A stretch of DNA of 64,000 bases. Origin: Adenophora triphylla var. japonica (Eukaryota > Streptophyta > Magnoliopsida > Asterales > Campanulaceae). A program made the translations under genes and the position numbers. Under the pieces are notes generated by a model. The model ran no database searches. It was not told where the DNA came from and saw nothing but the letters and a program-made list of their open reading frames with translations. Every line of letters begins with the position of its first letter. The first letter of the stretch is position 1. The stretch covers positions 773,001 through 837,000 of the forward strand of contig JAFEMH010000336.1 of assembly GCA_022495995.1 (NCBI GenBank), read 5' to 3'. Of the stretch, positions 11,411-23,546 are shown piece after piece.

Positions 11411-11427
11411 TTTTTCTGGTAGTGTAA

Positions 11428-13040
11428 ATGTGTACAAATAATAACAAATAGAGTAGGAAACAATCACAAACTACAAACATATATTGCCTAAGTTTATCCT
11501 TAACTCTTGCGTCAACTTGAAAGTAAATGAAAATTCAAATGTTAGATTGAAGTATCAAACTAAAAATGTGAAAGAATCTAAAAGTGCACAAATAACAACA
11601 AATGTTCAAATTTATGGTATTTACCATAAGGGATGAAAATTGGTTCACCGTTTTTTAAGTTGCAAAGATGGATTTCTCCATAAACTGTTTCCACATCACT
11701 CTCCAATTCCACATACATATCAATCTTGGGCTTTAACATAACTCAATTATGATTGAAACAGAATTGCTCCAGAAACAAAGTACTATAAGCAATCACAAAA
11801 TTACATCAAAATCCCCTATCTTCACCATTCCCTTTCCACTATACTTTCTCCACTTCGCTCCTGTTACAAAATAACAAAACCATGCAAGTAAAGAAATCAT
11901 CCCATACATCTTCATACGTCAACTGTGGTGGAGTCATTTGTGAATCAGTTGGAGCTTCAGTATCTTGCAAATCTTCTATCAAACGGGGGAAAACCTATTT
12001 AAAACATGCATTAGATCAATATATACACATAAATATAGTTATATATAAATGTGTCATGTTATCGATATTAGGTCCCGCCATTTAGTTAGTTAGTTAGTTA
12101 TCCATCACATTATAAATCTCTTAACTTTATTTTTTTAGTTAATTTAATTGAAATTTAACAAAAAAGTTACTAAAATTCATTTATTCATAAAATTTTTAAT
12201 ATTATTATTAATACAACAATATATTAAATTTTATAAAAATTATTTAATATGAAACAACTGAAGTATACTGATATCACGAAAATTAGAGAGAGATTGTGAT
12301 TGATAAATTCAGGGATAATTTTAGAAATCGGTTAATGAGAGTCGTTGGATTAAAGCATTGATAATTAATCTTACGGTTAGAATAGAAGAAGAAAATAAAT
12401 TATCAAATGACAGCCCTTGGATCGTAGTGGTTATAGATCGATATCAATCGTTCTTTGTGTAAAGTCAATACAATAGGCGGTTATGAACTGAGGTGAGAGA
12501 GAAAATAGTAAGACGATTGAAAATAAAAAAAGTTGAAACTGGTGTTGGATTGGAGGTGAGAATCAATCATGGCCGCTCTTTATCTTTTCTGAAATACAAT
12601 CCTAGCCACTCATTGTGTGGCGGTTATTCTTGACCTCTATTGTATTATAGATAAATTGTCTGATTTTGTAATCTTTAATGTTGAATGCCACATATTAAGC
12701 GTTTCACCCTTTAGGTAATTTGCTTTAGAAAGTGGTTTGCCGTGATAGTTGGAACTTACAAAATTATAATTGTAACTATTCCATCCTAAATTAATTGTCC
12801 CATTTAACTTGTCAAATATTTTCAGGAAACTGTTTTACTAATTTGTACATTGCTTGTAAAATGATAAAATTACATTAAGTCTATTTTCTTATTTAGAAAC
12901 GTGACATCTATTATGTAACGTACTAAAAAGAAAGTGATATATTTATATGGACGGGAAGAGTAATTTTTAATTGAATATGCCAACTCTTGACATCAGAAAA
13001 CTCCACAACCAAGGTCGACGTGGAAGGATTAGAACCGCCC
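11428..13040. other. No recognisable gene; possible captured coding piece on the minus strand
   Basis: Minus strand 11745-11595 is open for about 50 codons (M-L-K-P-K-I-D-M-Y-V-E-L-E ... G-E-I-H-L-C-N-L-K-N-G), which could be an exon carried by the second Helitron. I do not recognise it. A TTAG run lies at 12083-12098. The remainder (12110-13040) is AT-rich and shows nothing. Confidence 0.35.
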
Positions 13041-13050
13041 ACAGGAGCAT

Positions 13051-13334
13051 GAGTAAGTTTTAGGGAAAACCTGTTTCTCCATAAGTTATAAAAAGCCCAC
13101 TTTCATCCTTAAAAATATCGAGTTTAGACCTTAAAACATTGAGTTTAGGCCTTAAAATATCTAAAAAATAAAATAGTGAGTTTAGGCGTTAAAACAGTGA
13201 GTTTAAGCTAGAAAATAAAATAGCGAGTTTAGGCCTTAAAACAGTGAGTTTAGGCTTTAAAACACCAAGTCGATATATTTAAAAACATAATTTTTTATAA
13301 CTTATGGAGAAACAGGTTTCACCTAAAATTTTCT
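13051..13334. mobile_element. Mutator-like MITE, copy 2, with internal tandem repeats
   Basis: Inverted ends share AACCTGTTTCTCCATAAGTT and its complement. A perfect 10-bp direct repeat ACAGGAGCAT flanks it (13041-13050, 13335-13344); 9-10 bp duplications are typical of Mutator-like elements. The interior holds several AAAACAGTGAGTTTAGGCCT units. Same family as 2858-3009. Confidence 0.8.
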
Positions 13335-13344
13335 ACAGGAGCAT

Positions 13345-13985
13345 TGCTCGGCATGAGCGATGCCAATTCCCATTTCCCTTCCTCTTACTTGGTCAATGAC
13401 CCCCAACCCATATTCCATCTTCATCTTCCTGTCACCTCCCCTTCCTTTTCCCCTCGTACCTTACCACCAATTATCTCCGCCTTTCCTCCGCCTCCACCTC
13501 TGCGCCCTTTGCCCGTCCCTCCTTACTCTTCCCATATCCACCTCTCCTTCCCCATCTTCATCTCTAATTCCCACCCCACCTATGTTTGCCCTTTGTCCAA
13601 CTCTCCCATATTTGAGTAGTTATTTTTATTTATCTTTAATTTGGGATATGTTTGTGATAAGGGAGAGATGATTTTGATAGGCTATTTGCTAATTTTTAAT
13701 TACTGATTTTGGAAGAAATGGTTATATTGTGTTATTGAGAGAAATGTTGGTTGCTATGGTGGCTAGATCTTGGTCTTGGTGATGGTGAACGTATTTGAGT
13801 GATGATAGTACTTGCAGAATTTTGGAAAAATGGTGGATTTGGTTGTTAGCGATTAGTGGGTGGAGATGATGGAGAAATTAATTGTTACCCTCAATAACAA
13901 GTTGAGATCTATTTCATTCCCTTTCAATTAAAATGATCAAAAATAGCACTCACATGATATACACATTACTAATCTTCATTAAATT
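13345..13985. other. No gene recognised
   Basis: A C-rich stretch (13360-13620) is open in two frames but encodes only low-complexity Pro/Ser-rich peptides without a start context or relatives. The rest shows no structure. Confidence 0.5.
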
Positions 13986-14235
13986 TCTAACGCCTTCGCC
14001 TTTAGATGTTAGAGAGTAAAGTAGGATGAAAAGTTAGTTAAAAAAGTAATAAGTAATTTGTTGTGAGTATAAAAAAGTAAATGAGTGGGAGGAGATGTTG
14101 TGAGTATAAAAAAGTAAAATAGCAAAGAGAATAAGCGAGAGGAGTAATAAGTAATTTGTTGTTTTAAGTATGACAAGTGTATCTCATTAAATATCAAAAT
14201 ATAAAACTGAATGGTATAAACCGAGTACGACTATG
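13986..14235. mobile_element. Degenerate Stowaway-like MITE interior
   Basis: The repeated GTTGTGAGTATAAAAAAGTA wording and the AAGTATGACAAGTGTATCTC stretch match the interior of the intact MITE at 39702-39931. Clear ends were not found. The Gypsy element inserted at its right side. Confidence 0.5.
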
Positions 14236-15600
14236 TGTGAGGACCCCGACCCGGAACCTACACGTGTCCCAAGCTAGAGCGTCCTCAAACTAACCCAAAT
14301 TTCATAAACTTTTAAAATCTTTATTTAACTTTCAAAAATAAATACAATTATTATAACCATTTCAAAATAGATCTACACCTTTTCACAATGGAGAGATAGT
14401 TGACTAACTTAGAAAGTAAGAAACTGTTTTAGTTACAAAAGGCATCGGTTATAACATAAAATGAAGATTTAATAATACAATTCCGTAAATGATTTATACC
14501 AAGGTACACTTTCTATACCGACCTAATCATACCCCGACAATTCCCACAATATAACTTCCAAACTCCTCACCGCCCTTACTTGGCTGGTCCACCTGTCTCG
14601 GAATCTAAAAACAGTAAAGGGAGAGGGGTGAGAATAAATCTCAGCAAGCTATTATGAATGCAGCAATATGCCATATAAGATGCAACACATAACAAGTTGC
14701 ATATAACACGTTGGAAAGCTGTAAACACCTTACATTACCTTGGTTTACCTTTTCCCGTCTGAACAGTAGTCGTACAACATTGGGTATAATAATACTCCAA
14801 TCTTACAGTGAGCTGCTTAAGCAATACTCACGTCTTATAAGACCCGTTTTTCAGGGAACCAAATAAGACAGTAGCAACTCTGTAAGGCTTTTGGCTCAAT
14901 ACAGATGCTATACCCCATCCTGTGGCCACGGGGAGGGACGGCCACGAATATAACATAATCCGATCACATTAGGTCACACTTCCATAATTGATCGTATTAT
15001 GTTATACCCCAATGTCACCGACTCACACATTATCAAGCACATAATAGATACTTGAATAAATCCACAAAGGGAATAAACAACATAGCAACATGGTAAAATA
15101 TACTCATGCTCAACCAACATCATAGTGCAACATTTCTTTAACACACTATGCATAAATAAGCAATATAGTCACATGGTAAAATATACTCATGTTCAACCAA
15201 TAATCAGAGTGCAGCATTTATATAATACACTAAGCATAATACAAGTCATGAATAGGTACTCAAGTAAGATGATGATATATCTCCAACCCATCTTACTAGG
15301 TAATTATACGAAAATATATGATCTCTACAAGGATCCAAGTTAACTCTACCAAGTTGGAGTCACCTTTAATAAACTGCCAAATGATTTCTAAGTCGGAGAT
15401 AGAATGCTTACGTAGTTCCAATTTAACCCATTTAAGGTGTTATTAAGTGGCCCAAGTAATCTACTTTAACCTAGATTAAAAGGATCAATTTCATATTCCG
15501 GGAAGGTTAGGTTCCAAACTTTATATTGGTTAAGGATCATGCTAGAAGGTTACTAGTGAAAATTCAGCGAAACAGGGAACTGGACCATATTCTGCCAACA

Positions 15601-15684
15601 TGGGCGACCGCCCAGGCCACTTGGGCGACCGCCCAAGTGGGGTTTCCAAGGATTCAAGTTACTGCCCTCTTGGGCGACCGCCCA
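15601..15684 (-). promoter_or_regulatory. Three CG-rich near-palindromes in the Gypsy 3' LTR
   Basis: TGGGCGACCGCCCA occurs at 15601-15614, 15622-15635 and 15671-15684. In the transcribed (minus) sense it is a 6-bp inverted repeat around GT. A TATA-like AATATAAAG (15520-15528, minus) lies about 73 bp downstream. The other LTR holds the same block with one intact and three altered copies at 31239-31343. Confidence 0.5.
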
Positions 15685-16718
15685 AGACCCTTTTCCAGCC
15701 AAATTAATTTTCAATCCCTTTTTACTTAGGTTCATTTCCCTTTTAATTCTTCCTACAATTCAAGATCACCAAAGGAATCTCCTAACTTGCCAACCTCATC
15801 CTAAATCACTTAACCCCAAAATAACATAGATCTAGATTGTTCACCACAAGAATTCCAACCCATTTCATTAACATTTTTCAAGTTTGATTTTCTAAAACTA
15901 ACTCCACCCATTTCATTACCTCATTTCAAGTTTAACACTTTTAATCTAAATCAACCCATGTTCTTACACTCTTGATCAACAATAACATCCTTCCAAAAGA
16001 TTAATCCAATCTTCAACTCCCAAGAAGATTTCCAAAGCATTTAAATAATCATCTAAATAACAATAACAACATTAAATAACTCATGAACATTTAGATGAAG
16101 GGAAGTCATAACAACTCACCTAGAATAGGAGATGGATCATGGATTTCTTTAGCTTAATAGATTCTCCTAGTTGTCCCAAGCTCAAATGTACTCTTGGATT
16201 GAAAAATGGAGAAGATTTGGACCTAGGAGGTTCTTGGGAAGCAAGGCTTCACATTGAAGCTTACATGGAGATTTTATAAAAGGAAAATGAAATGAAGGAG
16301 AAGAAGAAGGAAGATTGAGTATAAGAATGGTGAAGGAGTAGGGGGGGGGCGGATTAAGAGGGAGTATGGGGAAGGGTATGGGAAAAGTAAGAGAAAGGTA
16401 TGGGATGTTTGACAATTGAGGGAAATGAAGAGTGATTTAGGGAGGATGGTCCCCTCACTCTACTCATCCTATTAATCTCAAGGCTTTCACTACCATGACA
16501 ATTTATTCCCCTTATTTCCCAAAGCATATAAATTAAAATCCTCCTACCCAAGTATTTATTCCACATACTATAATCCTCCTTCCACATTTTATTTATTTTC
16601 TATTTTTATATTTCCCTTTAGAACATTATTTTATTTCCCAAACATTTCATCCTAATATAAGAATTTAAAGATATAAAGTGAACATATAAAGTTAACATTA
16701 ATATTAAAAGCATATAAC

Positions 16719-18071
16719 TGTTGGTGTTATGCCCTAGGCCTATGATTGATAGACTTATGTGTTGACATTATTTATTATTATATGAGATGTTTATTATTTG
16801 ATTATTATATGTTTTGTATATTTGTTTATAATAATCTCTGTCCCTAATTATTAAGAGAATAAATTAGTATAATTGTCAATGGATAATCATGTGATGATTA
16901 TATGCATAAGAGATGCACATTGAAATTATGGGTACTTGTTAGAGAACAAGTGACTGGACATGACCCGCATGAGATTTATGTCATGGTCAAATGTCATACT
17001 TAAATCTCATACGGTTACTTCATTTATTTCCTAGACCTAAGATTATCGTAACCTTACATATGATGAAAGTCATGTTTGATTTTAGTCAAACGATATCTTA
17101 ACACGATATCTATAAAGACTATCATTGGCATGATCGGATTCATGATGGGAAGGATAATAAGTCAAGAAGGAATTTGTCCCTCAGAAGAGAGATGTTATAC
17201 TTGGGCCCCTCGATGAGTGATAATGATGAAAGTGTATGGCCGTACCCCAATATGATTGGAATTATCATTATACTCAAGAATCGAGAAAGCATTGAACAAT
17301 AACAAGTTGACAAGGACCATGACTTGTGTTCAATATAACATCGTGAGACAAAGGGATAAATGGAAGTACACCATTGGAAACGTGAACTCTTACGTTACAT
17401 TATTTGGGTAGACATAATGGCTTGCTAGAGTCCGCTTATGTCTTATGAGATTCGATATGATCGAACTCATTGCCAACATAATGTAATCCTATTGGGTCAC
17501 ACACAACTAGAATGAATTGGTTAAACCGGAGGAAGAATAGTTGAGAGCTTACGTATCGGCTATATATACCGCGCGACATATTAAGTCAATGGCTTAATAT
17601 ACCGCGCGACATATCGAGCCGCACGCGTTTTGACACTGTCTCTCCTAATACGATTAGAAGAAGTATTCTTACTATTGTAGTATAAATACAAGGGTTACAT
17701 CGGACCTAGAAGCTAGCCGAAATTTTCAATCAAAAATTCACAACAAAATACTCTCAATATTCTTCAAGGTTTTAGATCTAGCAATCATCAAGAAGTTGTT
17801 CTTGAATTCATTCAAAGGTGTGGATACCAAAAGAGGGTCTTCGCTCGTTCATCGATCAAGGCCTAGAGTTTAAGCAAGTTGAAGAACGAAGTTTGTGATT
17901 CGATATCACATAATCAAATCGTTCGATAGCTCAAGACCGGAAAGCGTTTCAAGGTTGGTTTAATTCTATCTCATAGGAATTTAAATTAATTGTATAGAAC
18001 GGATCCTAGGGCTTCTTGGGTTTTATGTTTTAATGCTTAATTCCGCCTGGCATGGACCCGTAAAACCCAAC
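16719..18071 (+). repeat. 5' LTR of the nested Copia element
   Basis: 1,353 bp. TATA box TATAAATA at 17681-17688. Two ACCGCGCGACATAT motifs (17568-17581, 17601-17614) end 67 bp upstream of it. The final base is G where the other LTR has A. Confidence 0.9.
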
Positions 18072-18420
18072 GGTGGTATCGAGCCCCGTTCGTATGGTTA
18101 AGTTTGAATTAACATGCTAGATTTAAGATATAAATTGTTTATATGCTTATTGCATGTTTTGTATGCAATAGAATTTTTATTTGTTTATGTGAAACAATGT
18201 GAAAATCGTTTTCGAATTATGCTGAATTAAATCTGTAAAAAGGATGTTTTACGTGATTTAATTACATGTAATCTGTATTGGTTCGAATCTGGAAATTCCT
18301 GTAACACGGCTACTTTGGTCGCGCGACATATTGAGCCATGTGGAGTTCGGAGTTAAGCGGCTGTTAGGTCGCGCGACATATCGAGCCTCTGGGCGATGTT
18401 GTCACGCGACATAATAAGCC
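17568..18420 (+). promoter_or_regulatory. GCGCGACATAT motif series in the Copia LTR and leader
   Basis: ACCGCGCGACATAT occurs twice upstream of the TATA box. GGTCGCGCGACATAT(T/C)GAGCC occurs near 18318 and 18370, and a variant (GTCACGCGACATAATAAGCC) near 18402 in the leader after the LTR. GTCGCGCGAC is itself a perfect palindrome. The series spans both sides of the transcription start. Its function is not known; the recurrence is plainly visible. Confidence 0.5.
18073..18086 (+). other. Primer-binding site of the nested Copia element, altered
   Basis: GGTGGTATCGAGCC follows the 5' LTR. The canonical initiator Met-tRNA site reads TGGTATCAGAGC, so one A is missing (CAG to CG). The same swap recurs between the LTR copies. 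A true deletion here would weaken priming; a consensus error is the other reading. Confidence 0.7.
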
Positions 18421-19565
18421 AAAACCGGCGAGAATCGGTTTGTTCAATTTTTACGCTATTCTCGTGATTGTGTTTACAATCCGATATGTTGATATGAAAA
18501 TCTGGATGTTATAAAATTGAGTTTATAAGTCCGCGATAGATTGATTCATTGATATACATGATTAATTGATTAAAATGTGATTTTAATAATTATTGCAATG
18601 TATATGAAAATTTGGATGTTATAAAATTGAGTTTATAAGTCCATGCTAGATTGATTCATTAATATGCATGGTTAATTGATTAAAATATGATTTTAATAAT
18701 TATTGCGATGCATGTTTTATTTGTTCTTACATGATAAGAATTTTTAATTAGATGTTTAGTTGAAACATGATATTTAGTTTCCTAATATGTTTAGATTTAG
18801 ACATTGTAAATTTTGAATCTTATGATTGTTTATGGAAACAAATCATAAATACGCGAAATTTAAAAGGAAACCGATTGTTTATAAAAGGTAGGGATTATGT
18901 TGCCTAATCGTAGTTGATTTCTAATTATGCATGTCTAGGAGAGTTACGTCAAAGGAAGAGTTGGTACTTAAGAAGTCCTTGTGGCTCACCTATCTTCTGG
19001 AAACTTACCAGTGCATGATTTTGACTATCTTTCGACATGCTTATAATCTGCCTTTAAAGAACCTTCATTTAACTTTTAAGTTCTTTATGCCAATTCATGA
19101 TTAAAAACACTTGAGACCATTCGGATAGTTTTGGGTGGGCTTGCCATAGCAAGGTGCTTTGATTCTATTCGAATGCGAGCAAGATGAGGAAATGGTGGTT
19201 CCTATACGTTTTAAAGTGAATGAACTTAATTGGGTTATCAAAATGATTTTGGACCCAAGGCATAAGATGAGATTAAAATATGCCTAGACATATGATGTCT
19301 TGAATTGATCTCATAAAAGATCTAAGAGTCATATATGTGATATGATTGATGTTTTCTACCTAATTAATTTAATTTTGAGCGGTTTGCCATAGCAAACTTG
19401 AAATTGAATTAAAGTTGGATCTTAGCCCATTAAATGTATATTATGCTTATTTGCATTTGAAGGTGTATAATTTAGTGGGAGCATTTATTTAAATGCACTA
19501 TACTTCTCATATGATATGTTTACTTATATGTGTTCATATTTTATGTATATCTTTTTGTAGAATAA
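18087..19565 (+). other. Untranslated leader of the nested Copia element
   Basis: Non-coding 1.5 kb between primer site and gag. A stretch of about 100 bp containing GATGTTATAAAATTGAGTTT is repeated (near 18505-18590 and 18610-18710). No gene seen. Confidence 0.6.
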
Positions 19566-20416
19566 ATGGCATCAAACAATAATCACTTTTCATTGCGATC
19601 CGTCCTTGAGAAGGAAAAGTTGGAAGACAATGGTACAAACTATATGGATTGGATCCGTAGTTTGAGAATTGTTCTCAAACAAGAGGAGAAACCGTACGTT
19701 CTCACCGAACCTGTTCCACCTGAACTCCGCCGCCAATGCCGCTAGGGCAATAAGGGAACAATATCTCAAGCACAAGCGTGACTCTACGGATGTTGGTTGC
19801 CTTATGCTCTCCGCCATGTGCAAGAGTCTTGAAGAATCTTGAGCACTTGGGGACGATCGACTTAAACAATCGGCTGATGGAAATGTTCCAAGTTCAAGCT
19901 AGGCAAGAAAGGTACAACACAGTTGCAGCCTTGACCTCATGCAAGATGAGTGAAGGACAAGCTGTTGGTCCCCATACTCTCAAGTTAAAGGGCCACATTG
20001 AGCATCTTGAAAGGCTCGATTTTCCAATTAGCCAAGAGTTGGCTACCGACATAATATTGAATTCATTACCTAAAAGTTTTAGTCATTTCATAATGCACTA
20101 TAACATGGGTGGAATGAATAGAAACCTTTCCGAGTTAGTTCAAATGTTGACTACTGCGGAAATCAATATTGTCGAGAAGAAGACCGATCAAGTGCTAATG
20201 GTTAACAAGGGGAAAGGGTTCAAGGGTAAAGGAAAAGCAAAGGTTGCTAATCCTAAGGCAAAGGTTGCCAAGCCCAAAGAGGCTTCCAAGCCTAAAGAGG
20301 CTAAGCCTAAGTCCCAAGAGGACGCAGTCTGCTTCCATTGCAATGAGATTGGACATTGGAGGAGAAACTGCGCAAAATACAAGGAAGCACTGAAGAAGGG
20401 TAAAGGAGTTGCTTGA
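19566..20416 (+). pseudogene. Copia gag with zinc knuckle, frameshifted
   Basis: ATG at 19566 opens M-A-S-N-N-N-H-F, with N-Y-M-D-W typical of Copia gag. The frame breaks near 19730-19745 and resumes in another frame to the stop at 20416. The second part has a lysine-rich stretch and a zinc knuckle C-F-H-C-N-E-I-G-H-W-R-R-N-C (CX2CX4HX4C), which packages the RNA in Copia elements. The break looks like one or a few missing bases, so it is either an old mutation or a consensus error. Confidence 0.85.
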
Positions 20417-23400
20417 ACTTCAGGTATCTTTATTATAGATATATTCCTATCTACTTCTAGTTCTTGGGTATTGGATACCGGATGTGGAACTCACATTTGT
20501 TTAAATGTGCAGGGTCTAAAGAACAGAAGGATGCTTAAGGAAGGTGAAGTGGACCTACGTGTGGGGAATGGAGCAAGAGTTGTGGCATTAGCCGTAGGAA
20601 CTTATGAAGTTACTTTACCTAGTGGACTAATACTTGTTTTGAACAATTGTTATTACGTTCCAGCTTTAAGTAGGAATATTATTTCGATTTCATGTTTGGA
20701 TAATGAAGGTTTTAATTTTCTTATATGTGATAAGAAATTTTCTATTCACAAGAGTGATATGCATTATTGCTATCATTGCTTTCATTCAATGGCCTTTATG
20801 TTCTTGATATTGAAAATCGTGATAATGATGTCTATAACATTAACAAGAAATCTAAACCCAATGATGTAAAACCACACTTACTTATGGCATTGTCGTCTTG
20901 GCCACATAAACGAGAAACGCATCTCTAAACTCCACAAAGATGGATTTTTGGACTCACATGATTATGAATCATATGAGACATGCGAGTCTTGTCTACTTGG
21001 CAAGATGACCAAGGACCCATTTACCAAAACCGGTGAAAGGGCGGGCGACTTATTAGGACTCATACATACCGATGTATGTGGGCCTATGAGTAGCAATGCT
21101 AGGGGAGGATTTCGGTACTTCATAACATTCACCGATGATTATAGTAGATTTGGATATGTTTATCTAATGAAACATAAAAGTGAATCGTTTGAGATATTTC
21201 GAATATTTCAAAATGAGGTGCAAAATCAACTTGGCAAAACTATTAAGGTACTTCGATCCGATCGAGGTGGTGAATATTTGAGCCAAGAATTTGACATCAT
21301 CTTAAGAGTTGTGGAATCATTTCGTAACTCTCTCCACCTGGAATACCACAATGGAATGGTGTGTCTCGAAAGGAGGAATAGAACTTTGTTGGACATGGTT
21401 CGTTCTATGATGAGTCAAGTTGAGCTTCCTTTATCCTTTTGGGGACATGCACTAGAAACTGCCGCTTTCACTATAAACGAGTTCCTACCAAATCGGTTCA
21501 AAAGACCCCATATGAGATGTGGCATGGAAGAAAACCTAGTTTGTCTTTCATGAAGATTTGGGGTTGCGATGCATATGTCAAGAAGTTAACTTCCGACAAG
21601 CTAGCACCTAAATCCGATAAATGTGTTTTCGTGGGATATCCTAAGGAAACCAAAGGATACTATTTCTACAACCGAAACGAGAACAAAGTGTTTGTTGCTC
21701 GAAATGGTACTTTCTTAGAAAAGAGTTTCTTCGCAAAGGAACCAGTGGGAGTAAAATAGATCTCGAAGAAGTTCGAGAACCCGAAAACAACATTGAACCA
21801 ATGGTAGAAACCGAACCAAGTTCACAAACCGTTGTGGAACCGGTTCAAGATGCACAAGTTCCTCGCCGAAGTGGTAGGTCACGATCCGAACCCGAGAGAT
21901 ATGGATTTCTCGTTACGGAAAGTGATGAAGTGGAGTTAATCGAAAATGATGAACCCACTTGCTATCAAGAAGCGATGTCCGCTCCGGATTCGGAAAAATG
22001 GCAAGAGGCCATGAAGTCCGAATTACAATCCATGGCTGATAATCAAGTTTGGAACTTGATTGATCCACCCGAAGGTGTAAAAACCATAGGGTGCAAATGG
22101 GTTTTCAAGAAGAAGACCGACATGGATGGGAAGGTGCACACCTATAAGGCTAGGCTAGTAGCTAAGGGATATAGGCAGACTCATGGCATTGACTATGATG
22201 AAACCTTTTCGCCTGTAGCTATGCTTAAGTCTATTAGAATTTTACTTGCCATAGCTGCATATTATGACTATGAGATATGGCAAATGGATGTCAAAACAAA
22301 TTTTCCTTAATGGGAAGTTACTTGAGGATGTATACATGATACAACCCGAAGGTTTTGTCACCCGTAAAATTCTAACAAGGTGTGTAAGTTGCGTAAACCA
22401 TTTATGGATTGAAGCAAGCTTCAAGGAGTTGGAATCTACGTTTTGATGAAGCAATCAAGGAGTTTGGTTTTATCAAGAACGAAGATGAACCTTGTGTATA
22501 CAAGAAAATTAGTGGGAGCGTGGCACTATTTTTAGTGGTGTATGTCGACGATATCTTACTCATTGGAAATGACGTTCCTGCACTAGAGACGGTCAAGTCT
22601 TGGTTGGGAAAGTGCTTTTCAATGAAAGATATGGGCGAAGCCGCATATATCCTTGGTATCAAGATTTATAGAGATAGATCTAAGAGGATGATTGGTTTAA
22701 GTCAAAATACTTACATTGACAAAGTCCTTAGAAGATTCCAAATGGAAAATTCTAAAAGAGGAAACTTGCCAATGTTGCATGGTATATCTCTTAGCAAGAA
22801 TCAAAGTCCTAAGACTAATGATGAGCGAAAGAGAATGAATGGTATTCCATATGCTTCGGCAATTGGGTCTATCATGTATGCTATGTTATGTACTAGACCC
22901 GACATCTCGTGTGCTCTAAGCATGACGAGTAGGTACCAATCGGATCCCGTGAACCACATTGGATAGCAATCAAGAATATCCTTAAGTACTTACGAAGAAC
23001 TAAGGATGTATTCTTGGTCTTTGGAGGAATGGAAGAAGATCTTGTAGTAAAAGGCTACACGATGCTAGCTTCCAAACCGACAAAGATGATTTCAGATCGC
23101 AGCCTGGATTTTTGTTTACGCTTAATGGAGGAACCGTGAGTTGGAAAAGTTCCAAGCAAAGTACCGTCGCCGATTCTACAACCGAAGCCGAGTACATAGC
23201 GGCATCCGATGCAGCCTAAGGAAGCGCTTTGGATCAAGAAGTTCATTAGTGATTTGGAAGTCGTTCCAAGCATCGGAGACCCTATTGAACTTTACCGTGA
23301 TAACAATGGTGCCATTGCACAAGCAAAGGAACCAAGATCACACCAGAGATCCAAACACATACTTCGACGTTTCCACATTATCCGTGAGATATGTGAAAGG

Positions 23401-23532
23401 GAAGACGTTAAGATATGCAGAGTAGACACTGATGACAACGTGGCGGACCCATTAACTAAGGCTCTCCCGCAAGCTAAACATGATGGTCATGTTAGGTCCA
23501 TGGGTATTCGATACATGGGAGATTGGGCCTAG
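20417..23532 (+). pseudogene. Copia pol: protease, integrase, reverse transcriptase, RNase H; broken
   Basis: In order: protease active site L-D-T-G-C-G-T-H-I (about 20473); pre-integrase zinc-binding segment with W-H-C-R-L-G-H (about 20886); integrase with H-T-D-V-C-G-P and R-S-D-R-G-G-E-Y (21065-21280); reverse transcriptase starting near 21980 with K-W-V-F-K-K-K and K-A-R-L-V-A-K-G-Y; the catalytic Y-V-D-D-I-L (about 22541); RNase H with T-E-A-E-Y-I-A (about 23183) and A-D-P-L-T-K-A at the end. Frames shift near 20770-20880, 21320, 22300-22400, 22960 and 23050-23215. Each piece is otherwise well kept. The wording is of the TNT1/Tork kind. Not functional as read. Confidence 0.88.
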
Positions 23533-23546
23533 TGCAAGTGGGAGAC

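Larger units (their letters stand above)
8888..11424. mobile_element. Non-autonomous CACTA (En/Spm) DNA transposon
   Basis: The terminal inverted repeat starts CACTACCAGAAA at 8888 and ends TTTCTGGTAGTG at 11424. A perfect 3-bp target duplication TAA flanks it (8885-8887, 11425-11427). Both subterminal regions hold many palindromic units of the AGCGACGGAA/TTCCGTCGCT kind, the usual transposase-binding array of CACTA elements. A degraded remnant of an accessory protein gene lies inside (10300-10560), but no TNPD-type transposase. A Stowaway-like MITE is nested at 9162-9532. Confidence 0.92.
8753..11590. repeat. Tandem duplication of about 160 bp, interrupted by the CACTA element
   Basis: About 130 bp at 8753-8887 (ATTGCCTAAGTTTATTCTTA ... 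GTATCAAACTGAAAATG) recur with about 90% identity at 11456-11580. Removing the CACTA insertion makes the two copies adjacent direct repeats with a short spacer. No coding function is evident. Confidence 0.65.

Noticed and set aside
13344..13671. Pro/Ser-rich open frames of about 100 codons
   Set aside because: Low-complexity C-rich DNA with two overlapping frames equally open; no domain or splice support.
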